Shown in pieces: positions 15,201 to 30,200 of a stretch of DNA of 64,000 nucleotides. Each line of letters opens with the position of its first letter. Position 1 is the first letter of the stretch. This DNA is from Astropecten irregularis (Eukaryota; Echinodermata; Asteroidea; Paxillosida; Astropectinidae), in NCBI GenBank assembly GCA_963971285.1, contig OZ020265.1, positions 5,620,270 through 5,684,269 on the forward strand, read 5' to 3'. A program made the position numbers and the translations under genes. Below the pieces are notes generated by a model. It was not told where the DNA came from and did not search any database. It saw only the letters and a program-made list of their open reading frames with translations.

Positions 15201-18200
15201 GGATTTTGTACATTAGATCCCACGGCTGCTGCGGGCTTCACCTGTACTTGTACACCTGGATACACAGGGGACACATGCGGCACAGGTGAAAATACACATC
15301 CATAATATACAAGAAAAATCATTTTGAAATTTTTTTATAATATTGTAAGGAAATCAGGGCCTACCGACCATTTGATCATAGCTCGATCTTTTTCAAAAGC
15401 AAAATGGGAAATGTAATATTAACATGCCAGAGAAGATGTAAATGAATGGAAAAGAGCTTCCGAACACAGGGGGGGGGGGTATGTTCAGTAGGTTGAGAAA
15501 AACAATATAATGATCGTTTTCTTTGCATTTGTGATTGTCTTGACAGCTGATTGTAGCATTAATGGTAACCCTTGTCCAAGTGGAGGATTTTGTACATTAG
15601 ATCCCACGGCTGCTGCTGGCTTCACCTGTACTTGTACACCTGGATACACAGGGGACACATGCGGCACAGGTGAAAATACATATCAATGATATACAAGAAA
15701 AATCAATTGGAAAATGTTTTATAATATTGTAAGGAAATCAGAGCCTACCGACCATTTGATCATAGCTGGATCTTTTTCAAAAGCTAAATGGGAAATGTGA
15801 TATTAACTTGCCAGAGAAGATGCACACGAATGGAAAAGAGCTTCCAAACACAGGGGGGGGGGGGGGGGTGTTCAGTAGGTTGAGAAAACAAATAAAATGA
15901 TCGTTTTCTATTTGTGATTGTCTTGACAGCTGATTGTAGCATTAATGGTAACCCTTGTGCAAGTGGAGGATTGTGTACATTAGATCCCACGGCTGCTGCG
16001 GGCTTCACCTGTACTTGTACACCTGGATACACAGGGGAAACGTGCGGCACAGGTGAAAATACACATCCATAATATTCAAGAAAAATCATTCTGAAATTGT
16101 TTTAAAATATCGTAAGGAAATCAAGGCCTACCGACCATTTGATCATAGCTGGATCTTTTTCAAAAGCTAAATGGGAAATGTGATATTAACTTGCCAGAGA
16201 AGATGTACACGAATGGAAAAGAGCTTCCGAACACAGGGGGGGGGGGGGTGTTCAGTAGGTTGAGAAAACAAATAAAATGATCGTTTTCTATTTGTGATTG
16301 TCTTGACAGCTGATTGTAGCATTAATGGTAACCCTTGTGCAAGTGGAGGATTTTGTACATTAGATCCCACGGCTGCTGCTGGCTTCACCTGTACTTGTAC
16401 ACCTGGATACACAGGGGACACATGCGGCACAGGTGAAAATACATATTAATGATATACAAGAAAAATCATTTGGAAAATGTTTTATAATATTGTAAGGAAA
16501 TCAGGACCTACCGACCATTTGGTCATAGCAGGATCTTATTCAAAAGCTAAATGGGAAATGTGATATTAACTTGCCAGAGAAGATGTACGCGAATGGAAAA
16601 GAGCTTCCGAACACAGGGGGGGGGGGTGTTCAGTAGGTTGAGAAAACAAATATAATGATCGTTTTCTATTTGTGATTGTCTTGACAGCTGATTGTAGCAT
16701 TAATGGTAACCCTTGTGCAAGTGGAGGATTTTGTACATTAGATCCCACGGCTGCTGCGGGCTTCACCTGTACTTGTACACCTGGATACACAGGGGACACA
16801 TGCGGCACAGGTGAAAATACACATCCATAATATACAAAAAAAATCTTTTTGAAAATGTTTTATAATATTGTAAGGAAATCAGGGCCTACCGACCATTTGA
16901 TAATAGCAGGATCTTTTTTCAAAAGCAAAATGGGAAATGTGATATTAACATGCCAGAGAAGATGTACATGAATGGAAAAGAGCTCCCGAACACAGGGGGA
17001 GGGTTATGTTCAGTAGGTTGAGAAAAATAATATAATGATCGTTTTCTTTGTATTTGTGATTGTCTTGACAGCTGATTGTAGCATTAATGGTAACCCTTGT
17101 GCAAGTGGAGGATTTTGTACATTAGATCCCACGGCTGCTGCTGGCTTCACCTGTACTTGTACACCTGGATACACAGGGGACACATGCGGCACAGGTGAAA
17201 ATACATATTAATGATATACAAGAAAAATCATTTGGAAAATGTTTTATAATATTGTAAGGAAATCAGGGCCTACCGACCATTTGATCATAGCAGGATCTTT
17301 TTCAAAAGCTAAATGGGAAATGTGATATTAACTTGCCAGAGAAGACGTTCAAGAATGGAAAAGAGCTCCCGAACACAGGGGGAGGGGTTTGTTCAGTAGG
17401 TTTAGAAAAAAAATATAATGATCGTTTTCTTTGTATTTGTGATTGTCTTGACAGCTGATTGTAGCATTAATGGTAACCCTTGTGCAAGTGGAGGATTTTG
17501 TACATTAGATCCCACGGCTGCTGCGGGCTTCACCTGTACTTGTACACCTGGATACACAGGGGACACATGCGGCACAGGTGAAAATACACATCCATAATAT
17601 ACAAAAAAAATCATTTGGAAATTGTTTTAAAATATCGTAAGGAAATCAGGGCCTACCGACCATTTGATCATAGCTGGATCTTTTTCAAAAGCTAAATGGG
17701 AAATGTGATATTAACTTGCCAGAGAAGATGTACACGAATGGAAAAGAGCCTCCGAACACAGGGGGGGGGGGTGTTCAGTAGGTTGAGAAAACAAATAAAA
17801 TGATCGTTTTCTATGTGTGATTGTCTTGACAGCTGATTGTAGCATTAATGGTAACCCTTGTGCAAGTGGAGGATTTTGTACATTAGATCCCACGGCTGCT
17901 GCGGGCTTCACCTGTACTTGTACACCTGGATACACAGGGGACACATGCGGCACAGGTGAAAATACACATCCATAATATACAAGAAAAATCATTTTGAATT
18001 TTGTTTATAATATTGTAAGGAAATCAGGGCCTACCGACCATTTGATCATAGCTCGATCTTTTTCAAAAGCAAAATGGGAAATGTAATATTAACATGCCAG
18101 AGAAGATGTAAATGAATGGAAAAGAGCTTCCGAACACAGGGGGGGGGTATGTTCAGTAGGTTGAGAAAAACAATATAATGATCGTTTTCTTTGCATTTGT

Positions 18201-21200
18201 GATTGTCTTGACAGCTGATTGTAGCATTAATGGTAACCCTTGTGCAAGTGGAGGATTTTGTACATTAGATCCCACGGCTGCTGCTGGCTTCACCTGTACT
18301 TGTACACCTGGATACACAGGGGACACATGCGGCACAGGTGAAAATACATATCAATGATATACAAGAAAAATCAATTGGAAAATGTTTTATAATATTGTAA
18401 GGAAATCAGGGCCTACCGACCATTTGATCATAGCAGGATCTTTTTCAAAAGCAAAATGGGAAATGTGATATTAACATGCCAGAGAAGATGTTCAAGAATG
18501 GAAAAGAGCTCCCGAACACAGGGGGAGGGGTTTGTTCAGTGGGTTGAGAAAAATAATATAATGATCGTTTTCTATTTGTGATTGTCTTGACAGCTGATTG
18601 TAGCATTAATGGTAACCCTTGTGCAAGTGGAGGATTTTGTACATTAGATCCCACGGCTGCTGCGGGCTTCACCTGTACTTGTACACCTGGATACACAGGG
18701 GACACGTGCGGCACAGGTGAAAATACACATCCATAATATTCAAGAAAAATCATTCTGAAATTGTTTTAAAATATTGTAAGGAAATTAGGACCTACCGACC
18801 ATTTGATCATAGCAGGACCTTTTTCAGAAGCTAAATGGGAAATGTGATATTTACTCGCCAGAGAAGATGTACACGAATGGAAAAGAGCTTCCGAACACAG
18901 GGGGGGGGGGGGTGTTCAGTAGGTTGAGAAAACAAATATAATGATCGTTTTCTATTTGTGATTGTCTTGACAGCTGATTGTAGCATAAATGGTAACCCTT
19001 GTGCAAGTGGAGGATTTTGTACATTAGATCCCACGGCTGCTGCGGGCTTCACCTGTACTTGTACACCTGGATACACAGGGGACACATGCGGCACAGGTGA
19101 AAATACACATCCATAATATTCAAGAAAAATCATTCTGAAATTGTTTTAAAATATCGTAAGGAAATCAGGGCCTACCGACCATTTGATCATAGCTGGATCT
19201 TTTTCAAAAGCTAAATGGGAAATGTGATATTAACTTGCCAGAGAAGATGTACACGAATGGAAAAGAGCTTCCGAACACAGGGGGGGGGGGTGTTCAGTAG
19301 GTTGAGAAAACAAATAAAATGATCGTTTTCTATTTGTGATTGTCTTGACAGCTGATTGTAGCATTAATGGTAACCCTTGTGCAAGTGGAGGATTTTGTAC
19401 ATTAGATCCCACGGCTGCTGCGGGCTTCACCTGTACTTGTACACCTGGATACACAGGGGACACATGCGGCACAGGTGAAAATACACATCCATAATATACA
19501 AGAAAAATCATTTTGAATTTTTTTTATAATATTGTAAGGAAATCAGGGCCTACCGACCATTTGATCATAGCTCGATCTTTTTCAAAAGCAAAATGGGAAA
19601 TGTAAAATTAACATGCCAGAGAAGATGTAAATGAATGGAAAAGAGCTTCCGAACACAGGGGGGGGGGGGTATGTTCAGTAGGTTGAGAAAAACAATATAA
19701 TGATCGTTTTCTTTGCATTTGTGATTGTCTTGACAGCTGATTGTAGCATTAATGGTAACCCTTGTGCAAGTGGAGGATTTTGTACATTAGATCCCACGGC
19801 TGCTGCTGGCTTCACCTGTACTTGTACACCTGGATACACAGGGGACACATGCGGCACAGGTGAAAATACATATCAATGATATACAAGAAAAATCAATTGG
19901 AAAATGTTTTATAATATTGTAAGGAAATCAGAGCCTACCGACCATTTGATCATAGCAGGATCTTTTTCAAAAGCAAAATGGGAAATGTGATATTAACATG
20001 CCAGAGAAGACGTTCAAGAATGGAAAAGAGCTCCCGAACACAGGGGGAGGGGTTTGTTCAGTGGGTTGAGAAAAATAATATAATGATCGTTTTCTATTTG
20101 TGATTGTCTTGACAGCTGATTGTAGCATTAATGGTAACCCTTGTGCAAGTGGAGGATTTTGTACATTAGATCCCACGGCTGCTGCGGGCTTCACCTGTAC
20201 TTGTACACCTGGATACACAGGGGAAACGTGCGGCACAGGTGAAAATACATATCCATAATATTCAAGAAAAATCATTCTGAAATTGTTTTAAAATATCGTA
20301 AGGAAATCAGGGCCTACCGACCATTTGATCATAGCTGGATCTTTTTCAAAAGCTAAATGGGAAATGTGATATTAACTTGCCAGAGAAGATGTACACGAAT
20401 GGAAAAGAGCTTCCGAACACAGGGGGGGGGGGGATGTTCAGTAGGTTGAGAAAACAAATATAATGATCGTTTTCTATTTGTGATTGTCTTGACAGCTGAT
20501 TGTAGCATAAATGGTAACCCTTGTGCAAGTGGAGGATTTTGTACATTAGATCCCACGGCTGCTGCGGGCTTCACCTGTACTTGTACACCTGGATACACAG
20601 GGGACACATGCGGCACAGGTGAAAATACACATCCATAATATTCAAGAAAAATCATTCTGAAATTGTTTTAAAATATCGTAAGGAAATCAAGGCCTACCGA
20701 CCATTTGATCATAGCTGGATCTTTTTCAAAAGCTAAATGGGAAATGTGATATTAACTTGCCAGAGAAGATGTACACGAATGGAAAAGAGCTTCCGAACAC
20801 AGGGGGGGGGGTGTTCAGTAGGTTGAGAAAACAAATAAAATGATCGTTTTCTATTTGTGATTGTCTTGACAGCTGATTGTAGCATTAATGGTAACCCTTG
20901 TGCAAGTGGAGGATTTTGTACATTAGATCCCACGGCTGCTGCGGGCTTCACCTGTACTTGTACACCTGGATACACAGGGGACACATGCGGCACAGGTGAA
21001 AATACACATCCATAATATACAAGAAAAATCATTTTGAAATTTTTTTATAATATTGTAAGGAAATCAGGGCCTACCGACCATTTGATCATAGCTCGATCTT
21101 TTTCAAAAGCAAAATGGGAAATGTAATATTAACATGCCAGAGAAGATGTAAATGAATGGAAAAGAGCTTCCGAACACAGGGGGGGGGGGGGGGTATGTTC

Positions 21201-24200
21201 AGTAGGTTGAGAAAAACAATATAATGATCGTTTTCTTCGCATTTGTGATTGTCTTGACAGCTGATTGTAGCATTAATGGTAACCCTTGTGCAAGTGGAGG
21301 ATTTTGTACATTAGATCCCACGGCTGCTGCTGGCTTCACCTGTACTTGTACACCTGGATACACAGGGGACACATGCGGCACAGGTGAAAATACATATCAA
21401 TGATATACAAGAAAAATCAATTGGAAAATGTTTTATAATATTGTAAGGAAATCAGAGCCTACCGACCATTTGATCATAGCAGGATCTTTTTCAAAAGCAA
21501 AATGGGAAATGTGATATTAACATGCCAGAGAAGACGTTCAAGAATGGAAAAGAGCTCCCGAACACAGGGGGAGTGGTTTGTTCAGTGGGTTGAGAAAAAT
21601 AATATAATGATCGTTTTCTATTTGTGATTGTCTTGACAGCTGATTGTAGCATTAATGGTAACCCTTGCGCAAGTGGAGGATTTTGTACATTAGATCCCAC
21701 GGCTGCTGCGGGCTTCACCTGTACTTGTACACCTGGATACACAGGGGAAACGTGCGGCACAGGTGAAAATACACATCCATAATATTCAAGAAAAATCATT
21801 CTGAAATTGTTTTAAAATATCGTAAGGAAATAAGGGCCTACCGACCATTTGATCATAGCTGGATCTTTTTCAAAAGCTAAATGGGAAATGTGATATTAAC
21901 TTGCCAGAGAAGATGTACACGAATGGAAAAGAGCTTCCGAACACAGGGGGGGGGGGGTGTTCAGTAGGTTGAGAAAACAAATATAATGATCGTTTTCTAT
22001 TTGTGATTGTCTTGACAGCTGATTGTAGCATTAATGGTAACCCTTGTGCAAGTGGAGGATTTTGTACATTAGATCCCACGGCTGCTGATGGCTTCACCTG
22101 TACTTGTACACCTGGATACACAGGGGACACATGCGGCACAGGTGAAAATACATATCAATGATATACAAGAAAAATCAATTGGAAAATGTTTTATAATATT
22201 GTAAGGAAATCAGAGCCTACCGACCATTTGATCATAGCAGGATCTTTTTCAAAAGCTAAATGGGAAATGTGATATTAACTTGCCAGAGAAGATGTACACG
22301 AATGGAAAAGAGCTTCCGAACACAGGGGGGGGGGGGGGGGGGTGTTCAGTAGGTTGAGAAAACAAATAAAATGATCGTTTTCTATTTGTGATTGTCTTAA
22401 CAGCTGATTGTAGCATTAATGGTAACCCTTGTGCAAGTGGAGGATTTTGTACATTAGATCCCACGGCTGCTGCGGGCTTCACCTGTACTTGTACACCTGG
22501 ATACACAGGGGACACATGCGGCACAGGTGAAAATACACATCCATAATATACAAAAAAAATCTTTTTGAAAATGTTTTATAATATTGTAAGGAAATCAGGG
22601 CCTACCGACCATTTGATAATAGCAGGATCTTTTTTCAAAAGCAAAATGGGAAATGTGATATTAACATGCCAGAGAAGATGTACATGAATGGAAAAGAGCT
22701 CCCGAACACAGGGGGAGGGTTATGTTCAGTAGGTTGAGAAAAATAATATAATGATCGTTTTCTTTGTATTTGTGATTGTCTTGACAGCTGATTGTAGCAT
22801 TAATGGTAACCCTTGTGCAAGTGGAGGATTTTGTACATTAGATCCCACGGCTGCTGCGGGCTTCACCTGTACTTGTACACCTGGATACACAGGGGACACA
22901 TGCGGCACAGGTGAAAATACACATCCATAATATACAAAAAAAATCATTTGGAAATTGTTTTAAAATATCGTAAGGAAATCAGGGCCTACCGACCATTTGA
23001 TCATAGCTGGATCTTTTTCAAAAGCTAAATGGGAAATGTGATATTAACTTGCCAGAGAAGATGTACACGAATGGAAAAGAGCCTCCGAACACAGGGGGGG
23101 GGGGTGTTCAGTAGGTTGAGAAAACAAATAAAATAATCGTTTTCTATGTGTGATTGTCTTGACAGCTGATTGTAGCATTAATGGTAACCCTTGTGCAAGT
23201 GGAGGATTTTGTACATTAGATCCCACGGCTGCTGCGGGCTTCACCTGTACTTGTACACCTGGATACACAGGGGACACATGCGGCACAGGTGAAAATACAC
23301 ATCCATAATATACAAGAAAAATCATTTTGAATTTTTTTTATAATATTGTAAGGAAATCAGGGCCTACCGACCATTTGATCATAGCTCGATCTTTTTCAAA
23401 AGCAAAATGGGAAATGTAATATTAACATGCCAGAGAAGATGTAAATGAATGGAAAAGAGCTTCCGAACACAGGGGGGGGGGGTATGTTCAGTAGGTTGAG
23501 AAAAACAATATAATGATCGTTTTCTTTGCATTTGTGATTGTCTTGACAGCTGATTGTAGCATTAATGGTAACCCTTGTGCAAGTGGAGGATTTTGTACAT
23601 TAGATCCCACGGCTGCTGCTGGCTTCACCTGTACTTGTACACCTGGATACACAGGGGACACATGCGGCACAGGTGAAAATACATATCAATGATATACAAG
23701 AAAAATCAATTGGAAAATGTTTTATAATATTGTAAGGAAATCAGGGCCTACCGACCATTTGATCATAGCAGGATCTTTTTCAAAAGCAAAATGGGAAATG
23801 TGATATTAACATGCCAGAGAAGATGTTCAAGAATGGAAAAGAGCTCCCGAACACAGGGGGAGGGGTTTGTTCAGTAGGTTGAGAAAAATAATATAATGAT
23901 CGTTTTCTATTTGTGATTGTCTTGACAGCTGATTGTAGCATTAATGGTAACCCTTGTGCAAGTGGAGGATTTTGTACATTAGATCCCACGGCTGCTGCGG
24001 GCTTCACCTGTACTTGTACACCTGGATACACAGGGGACACGTGCGGCACAGGTGAAAATACACATCCATAATATTCAAGAAAAATCATTCTGAAATTGTT
24101 TTAAAATATTGTAAGGAAATTAGGACCTACCGACCATTTGATCATAGCAGGACCTTTTTCAGAAGCTAAATGGGAAATGTGATATTTACTCGCCAGAGAA

Positions 24201-27200
24201 GATGTACACGAATGGAAAAGAGCTTCCGAACACAGGGGGGGGGGGGGTGTTCAGTAGGTTGAGAAAACAAATATAATGATCGTTTTCTATTTGTGATTGT
24301 CTTGACAGCTGATTGTAGCATAAATGGTAACCCTTGTGCAAGTGGAGGATTTTGTACATTAGATCCCACGGCTGCTGCGGGCTTCACCTGTACTTGTACA
24401 CCTGGATACACAGGGGACACATGCGGCACAGGTGAAAATACACATCCATAATATTCAAGAAAAATCATTCTGAAATTGTTTTAAAATATCGTAAGGAAAT
24501 CAGGGCCTACCGACCATTTGATCATAGCTGGATCTTTTTCAAAAGCTAAATGGGAAATGTGATATTAACTTGCCAGAGAAGATGTACACGAATGGAAAAG
24601 AGCTTCCGAACACAGGGGGGGGGGGGTGTTCAGTAGGTTGAGAAAACAAATAAAATGATCGTTTTCTATTTGTGATTGTCTTGACAGCTGATTGTAGCAT
24701 TAATGGTAACCCTTGTGCAAGTGGAGGATTTTGTACATTAGATCCCACGGCTGCTGCGGGCTTCACCTGTACTTGTACACCTGGATACACAGGGGACACA
24801 TGCGGCACAGGTGAAAATACACATCCATAATATACAAGAAAAATCATTTTGAATTTTTTTTATAATATTGTAAGGAAATCAGGGCCTACCGACCATTTGA
24901 TCATAGCTCGATCTTTTTCAAAAGCAAAATGGGAAATGTAAAATTAACATGCCAGAGAAGATGTAAATGAATGGAAAAGAGCTTCCGAACACAGGGGGGG
25001 GGGGTATGTTCAGTAGGTTGAGAAAAACAATATAATGATCGTTTTCTTTGCATTTGTGATTGTCTTGACAGCTGATTGTAGCATTAATGGTAACCCTTGT
25101 GCAAGTGGAGGATTTTGTACATTAGATCCCACGGCTGCTGCTGGCTTCACCTGTACTTGTACACCTGGATACACAGGGGACACATGCGGCACAGGTGAAA
25201 AAACATATCAATGATATACAAGAAAAATCAATTGGAAAATGTTTTATAATATTGTAAGGAAATCAGAGCCTACCGACCATTTGATCATAGCAGGATCTTT
25301 TTCAAAAGCAAAATGGGAAATGTGATATTAACATGCCAGAGAAGACGTTCAAGAATGGAAAAGAGCTCCCGAACACAGGGGGAGGGGTTTGTTCAGTGGG
25401 TTGAGAAAAATAATATAATGATCGTTTTCTATTTGTGATTGTCTTGACAGCTGATTGTAGCATTAATGGTAACCCTTGTGCAAGTGGAGGATTTTGTACA
25501 TTAGATCCCACGGCTGCTGCTGGCTTCACCTGTACTTGTACACCTGGATACACAGGGGAAACGTGCGGCACAGGTGAAAATACACATCCATAATATTCAA
25601 GAAAAATCATTCTGAAATTGTTTTAAAATATCGTAAGGAAATAAGGGCCTACCGACCATTTGATCATAGCTGGATCTTTTTCAAAAGCTAAATGGGAAAT
25701 GTGATATTAACTTGCCAGAGAAGATGTACACGAATGGAAAAGAGCTTCCGAACACAGGGGGGGGGGGGTGTTCAGTAGGTTGAGAAAACAAATATAATGA
25801 TCGTTTTCTATTTGTGATTGTCTTGACAGCTGATTGTAGCATTAATGGTAACCCTTGTGCAAGTGGAGGATTTTGTACATTAGATCCCACGGCTGCTGAT
25901 GGCTTCACCTGTACTTGTACACCTGGATACACAGGGGACACATGCGGCACAGGTGAAAATACATATCAATGATATACAAGAAAAATCAATTGGAAAATGT
26001 TTTATAATATTGTAAGGAAATCAGAGCCTACCGACCATTTGATCATAGCAGGATCTTTTTCAAAAGCTAAATGGGAAATGTGATATTAACTTGCCAGAGA
26101 AGATGTACACGAATGGAAAAGAGCTTCCGAACACAGGGGGGGGGGTGTTCAGTAGGTTGAGAAAACAAATAAAATGATCGTTTTCTATTTGTGATTGTCT
26201 TAACAGCTGATTGTAGCATTAATGGTAACCCTTGTGCAAGTGGAGGATTTTGTACATTAGATCCCACGGCTGCTGCGGGCTTCACCTGTACTTGTACACC
26301 TGGATACACAGGGGACACATGCGGCACAGGTGAAAATACACATCCATAATATACAAAAAAAATCTTTTTGAAAATGTTTTATAATATTGTAAGGAAATCA
26401 GGGCCTACCGACCATTTGATAATAGCAGGATCTTTTTTCAAAAGCAAAATGGGAAATGTGATATTAACATGCCAGAGAAGATGTACATGAATGGAAAAGA
26501 GCTCCCGAACACAGGGGGAGGGTTATGTTCAGTAGGTTGAGAAAAATAATATAATGATCGTTTTCTTTGTATTTGTGATTGTCTTGACTGCTGATTGTAG
26601 CATTAATGGTAACCCTTGTGCAAGTGGAGGATTTTGTACATTAGATCCCACGGCTGCTGCTGGCTTCACCTGTACTTGTACACCTGGATACACAGGGGAC
26701 ACATGCGGCACAGGTGAAAATACATATTAATGATATACAAGAAAAATCATTTGGAAAATGTTTTATAATATTGTAAGGAAATCAGGGCCTACCGACCATT
26801 TGATCATAGCAGGATCTTTTTCAAAAGCTAAATGGGAAATGTGATATTAACTTGCCAGAGAAGACGTTCAAGAATGGAAAAGAGCTCCCGAACACAGGGG
26901 GAGGGGTTTGTTCAGTAGGTTTAGAAAAAAAATATAATGATCGTTTTCTTTGTATTTGTGATTGTCTTGACAGCTGATTGTAGCATTAATGGTAACCCTT
27001 GTGCAAGTGGAGGATTTTGTACATTAGATCCCACGGCTGCTGCGGGCTTCACCTGTACTTGTACACCTGGATACACAGGGGACACATGCGGCACAGGTGA
27101 AAATACACATCCATAATATACAAAAAAAATCATTTGGAAATTGTTTTAAAATATCGTAAGGAAATCAGGGCCTACCGACCATTTGATCATAGCTGGATCT

Positions 27201-30200
27201 TTTTCAAAAGCTAAATGGGAAATGTGATATTAACTTGCCAGAGAAGATGTACACGAATGGAAAAGAGCCTCCGAACACAGGGGGGGGGGGTGTTCAGTAG
27301 GTTGAGAAAACAAATAAAATAATCGTTTTCTATGTGTGATTGTCTTGACAGCTGATTGTAGCATTAATGGAAACCCTTGTGCAAGTGGAGGATTTTGTAC
27401 ATTAGATCCCACGGCTGCTGCGGGCTTCACCTGTACTTGTACACCTGGATACACAGGGGACACATGCGGCACAGGTGAAAATACACATCCATAATATACA
27501 AGAAAAATCATTTTGAATTTTTTTTATAATATTGTAAGGAAATCAGGGCCTACCGACCATTTGATCATAGCTCGATCTTTTTCAAAAGCAAAATAGGAAA
27601 TGTAATATTAACATGCCAGAGAAGATGTAAATGAATGGAAAAGAGCTTCCGAACACAGGTGGGGGGTATGTTCAGTAGGTTGAGAAAAACAATATAATGA
27701 TCGTTTTCTTTGCATTTGTGATTGTCTTGACAGCTGATTGTAGCATTAATGGTAACCCTTGTGCAAGTGGAGGATTTTGTACATTAGATCCCACGGCTGC
27801 TGCTGGCTTCACCTGTACTTGTACACCTGGATACACAGGGGACACATGCGGCACAGGTGAAAATACATATCAATGATATACAAGAAAAATCAATTGGAAA
27901 ATGTTTTATAATATTGTAAGGAAATCAGGGCCTACCGACCATTTGATCATAGCAGGATCTTTTTCAAAAGCAAAATGGGAAATGTGATATTAACATGCCA
28001 GAGAAGATGTTCAAGAATGGAAAAGAGCTCCCGAACACAGGGGGAGGGGTTTGTTCAGTGGGTTGAGAAAAATAATATAATGATCGTTTTCTATTTGTGA
28101 TTGTCTTGACAGCTGATTGTAGCATTAATGGTAACCCTTGTGCAAGTGGAGGATTTTGTACATTAGATCCCACGGCTGCTGCGGGCTTCACCTGTACTTG
28201 TACACCTGGATACACAGGGGACACATGCGGCACAGGTGAAAATACACATCCATAATATTCAAGAAAAATCATTCTGAAATTGTTTTAAAATATCGTAAGG
28301 AAATCAGGGCCTACCGACCATTTGATCATAGCTGGATCTTTTTCAAAAGCTAAATGGGAAATGTGATATTAACTTGCCAGAGAAGATGTACACGAATGGA
28401 AAAGAGCTTCCGAACACAGGGGGGGGGGGGGGTGTTCAGTAGGTTGAGAAAACAAATAAAATGATCGTTTTCTATTTGTGATTGTCTTGACAGCTGATTG
28501 TAGCATTAATGGTAACCCTTGTGCAAGTGGAGGATTTTGTACATTAGATCCCACGGCTGCTGCGGGCTTCACCTGTACTTGTACACCTGGATACACAGGG
28601 GACACATGCGGCACAGGTGAAAATACACATCCATAATATACAAGAAAAATCATTTTGAATTTTTTTTATAATATTGTAAGGAAATCAGGGCCTACCGACC
28701 ATTTGATCATAGCTCGATCTTTTTCAAAAGCAAAATGGGAAATGTAAAATTAACATGCCAGAGAAGATGTAAATGAATGGAAAAGAGCTTCCGAACACAG
28801 GGGGGGGGGGGGTATGTTCAGTAGGTTGAGAAAAACAATATAATGATCGTTTTCTTTGCATTTGTGATTGTCTTGACAGCTGATTGTAGCATTAATGGTA
28901 ACCCTTGTGCAAGTGGAGGATTTTGTACATTAGATCCCACGGCTGCTGCTGGCTTCACCTGTACTTGTACACCTGGATACACAGGGGACACATGCGGCAC
29001 AGGTGAAAATACATATCAATGATATACAAGAAAAATCAATTGGAAAATGTTTTATAATATTGTAAGGAAATCAGAGCCTACCGACCATTTGATCATAGCA
29101 GGATCTTTTTCAAAAGCAAAATGGGAAATGTGATATTAACATGCCAGAGAAGACGTTCAAGAATGGAAAAGAGCTCCCGAACACAGGGGGAGGGGTTTGT
29201 TCAGTGGGTTGAGAAAAATAATATAATGATCGTTTTCTATTTGTGATTGTCTTGACAGCTGATTGTAGCATTAATGGTAACCCTTGTGCAAGTGGAGGAT
29301 TTTGTACATTAGATCCCACGGCTGCTGCGGGCTTCACCTGTACTTGTACACCTGGATACACAGGGGAAACGTGCGGCACAGGTGAAAATACACATCCATA
29401 ATATTCAAGAAAAATCATTCTGAAATTGTTTTAAAATATCGTAAGGAAATCAGGGCCTACCGACCATTTGATCATAGCTGGATCTTTTTCAAAAGCTAAA
29501 TGGGAAATGTGATATTAACTTGCCAGAGAAGATGTACACGAATGGAAAAGAGCTTCCGAACACAGGGGGGGGGGGGTGTTCAGTAGGTTGAGAAAACAAA
29601 TATAATGATCGTTTTCTATTTGTGATTGTCTTGACAGCTGATTGTAGCATAAATGGTAACCCTTGTGCAAGTGGAGGATTTTGTACATTAGATCCCACGG
29701 CTGCTGCGGGCTTCACATGTACTTGTACACATGGATACACAGGGGACACATGCGGCACAGGTGAAAATACGCATCCATAATATTCAAGAAAAATCATTCT
29801 GAAATTGTTTTAAAATATCGTAAGGAAATCAAGGCCTACCGACCATTTGATCATAGCTGGATCTTTTTCAAAAGCTAAATGGGAAATGTGATATTAACTT
29901 GCCAGAGAAGATGTACACGAATGGAAAAGAGCTTCCGAACACAGGGGGGGGGGTGTTCAGTAGGTTGAGAAAACAAATAAAATGATCGTTTTCTATTTGT
30001 GATTGTCTTGACAGCTGATTGTAGCATTAATGGTAACCCTTGTGCAAGTGGAGGATTTTGTACATTAGATCCCACGGCTGCTGCGGGCTTCACCTGTACT
30101 TGTACACCTGGATACACAGGGGACACATGCGGCACAGGTGAAAATACACATCCATAATATACAAGAAAAATCATTTTGAAATTTTTTTATAATATTGTAA

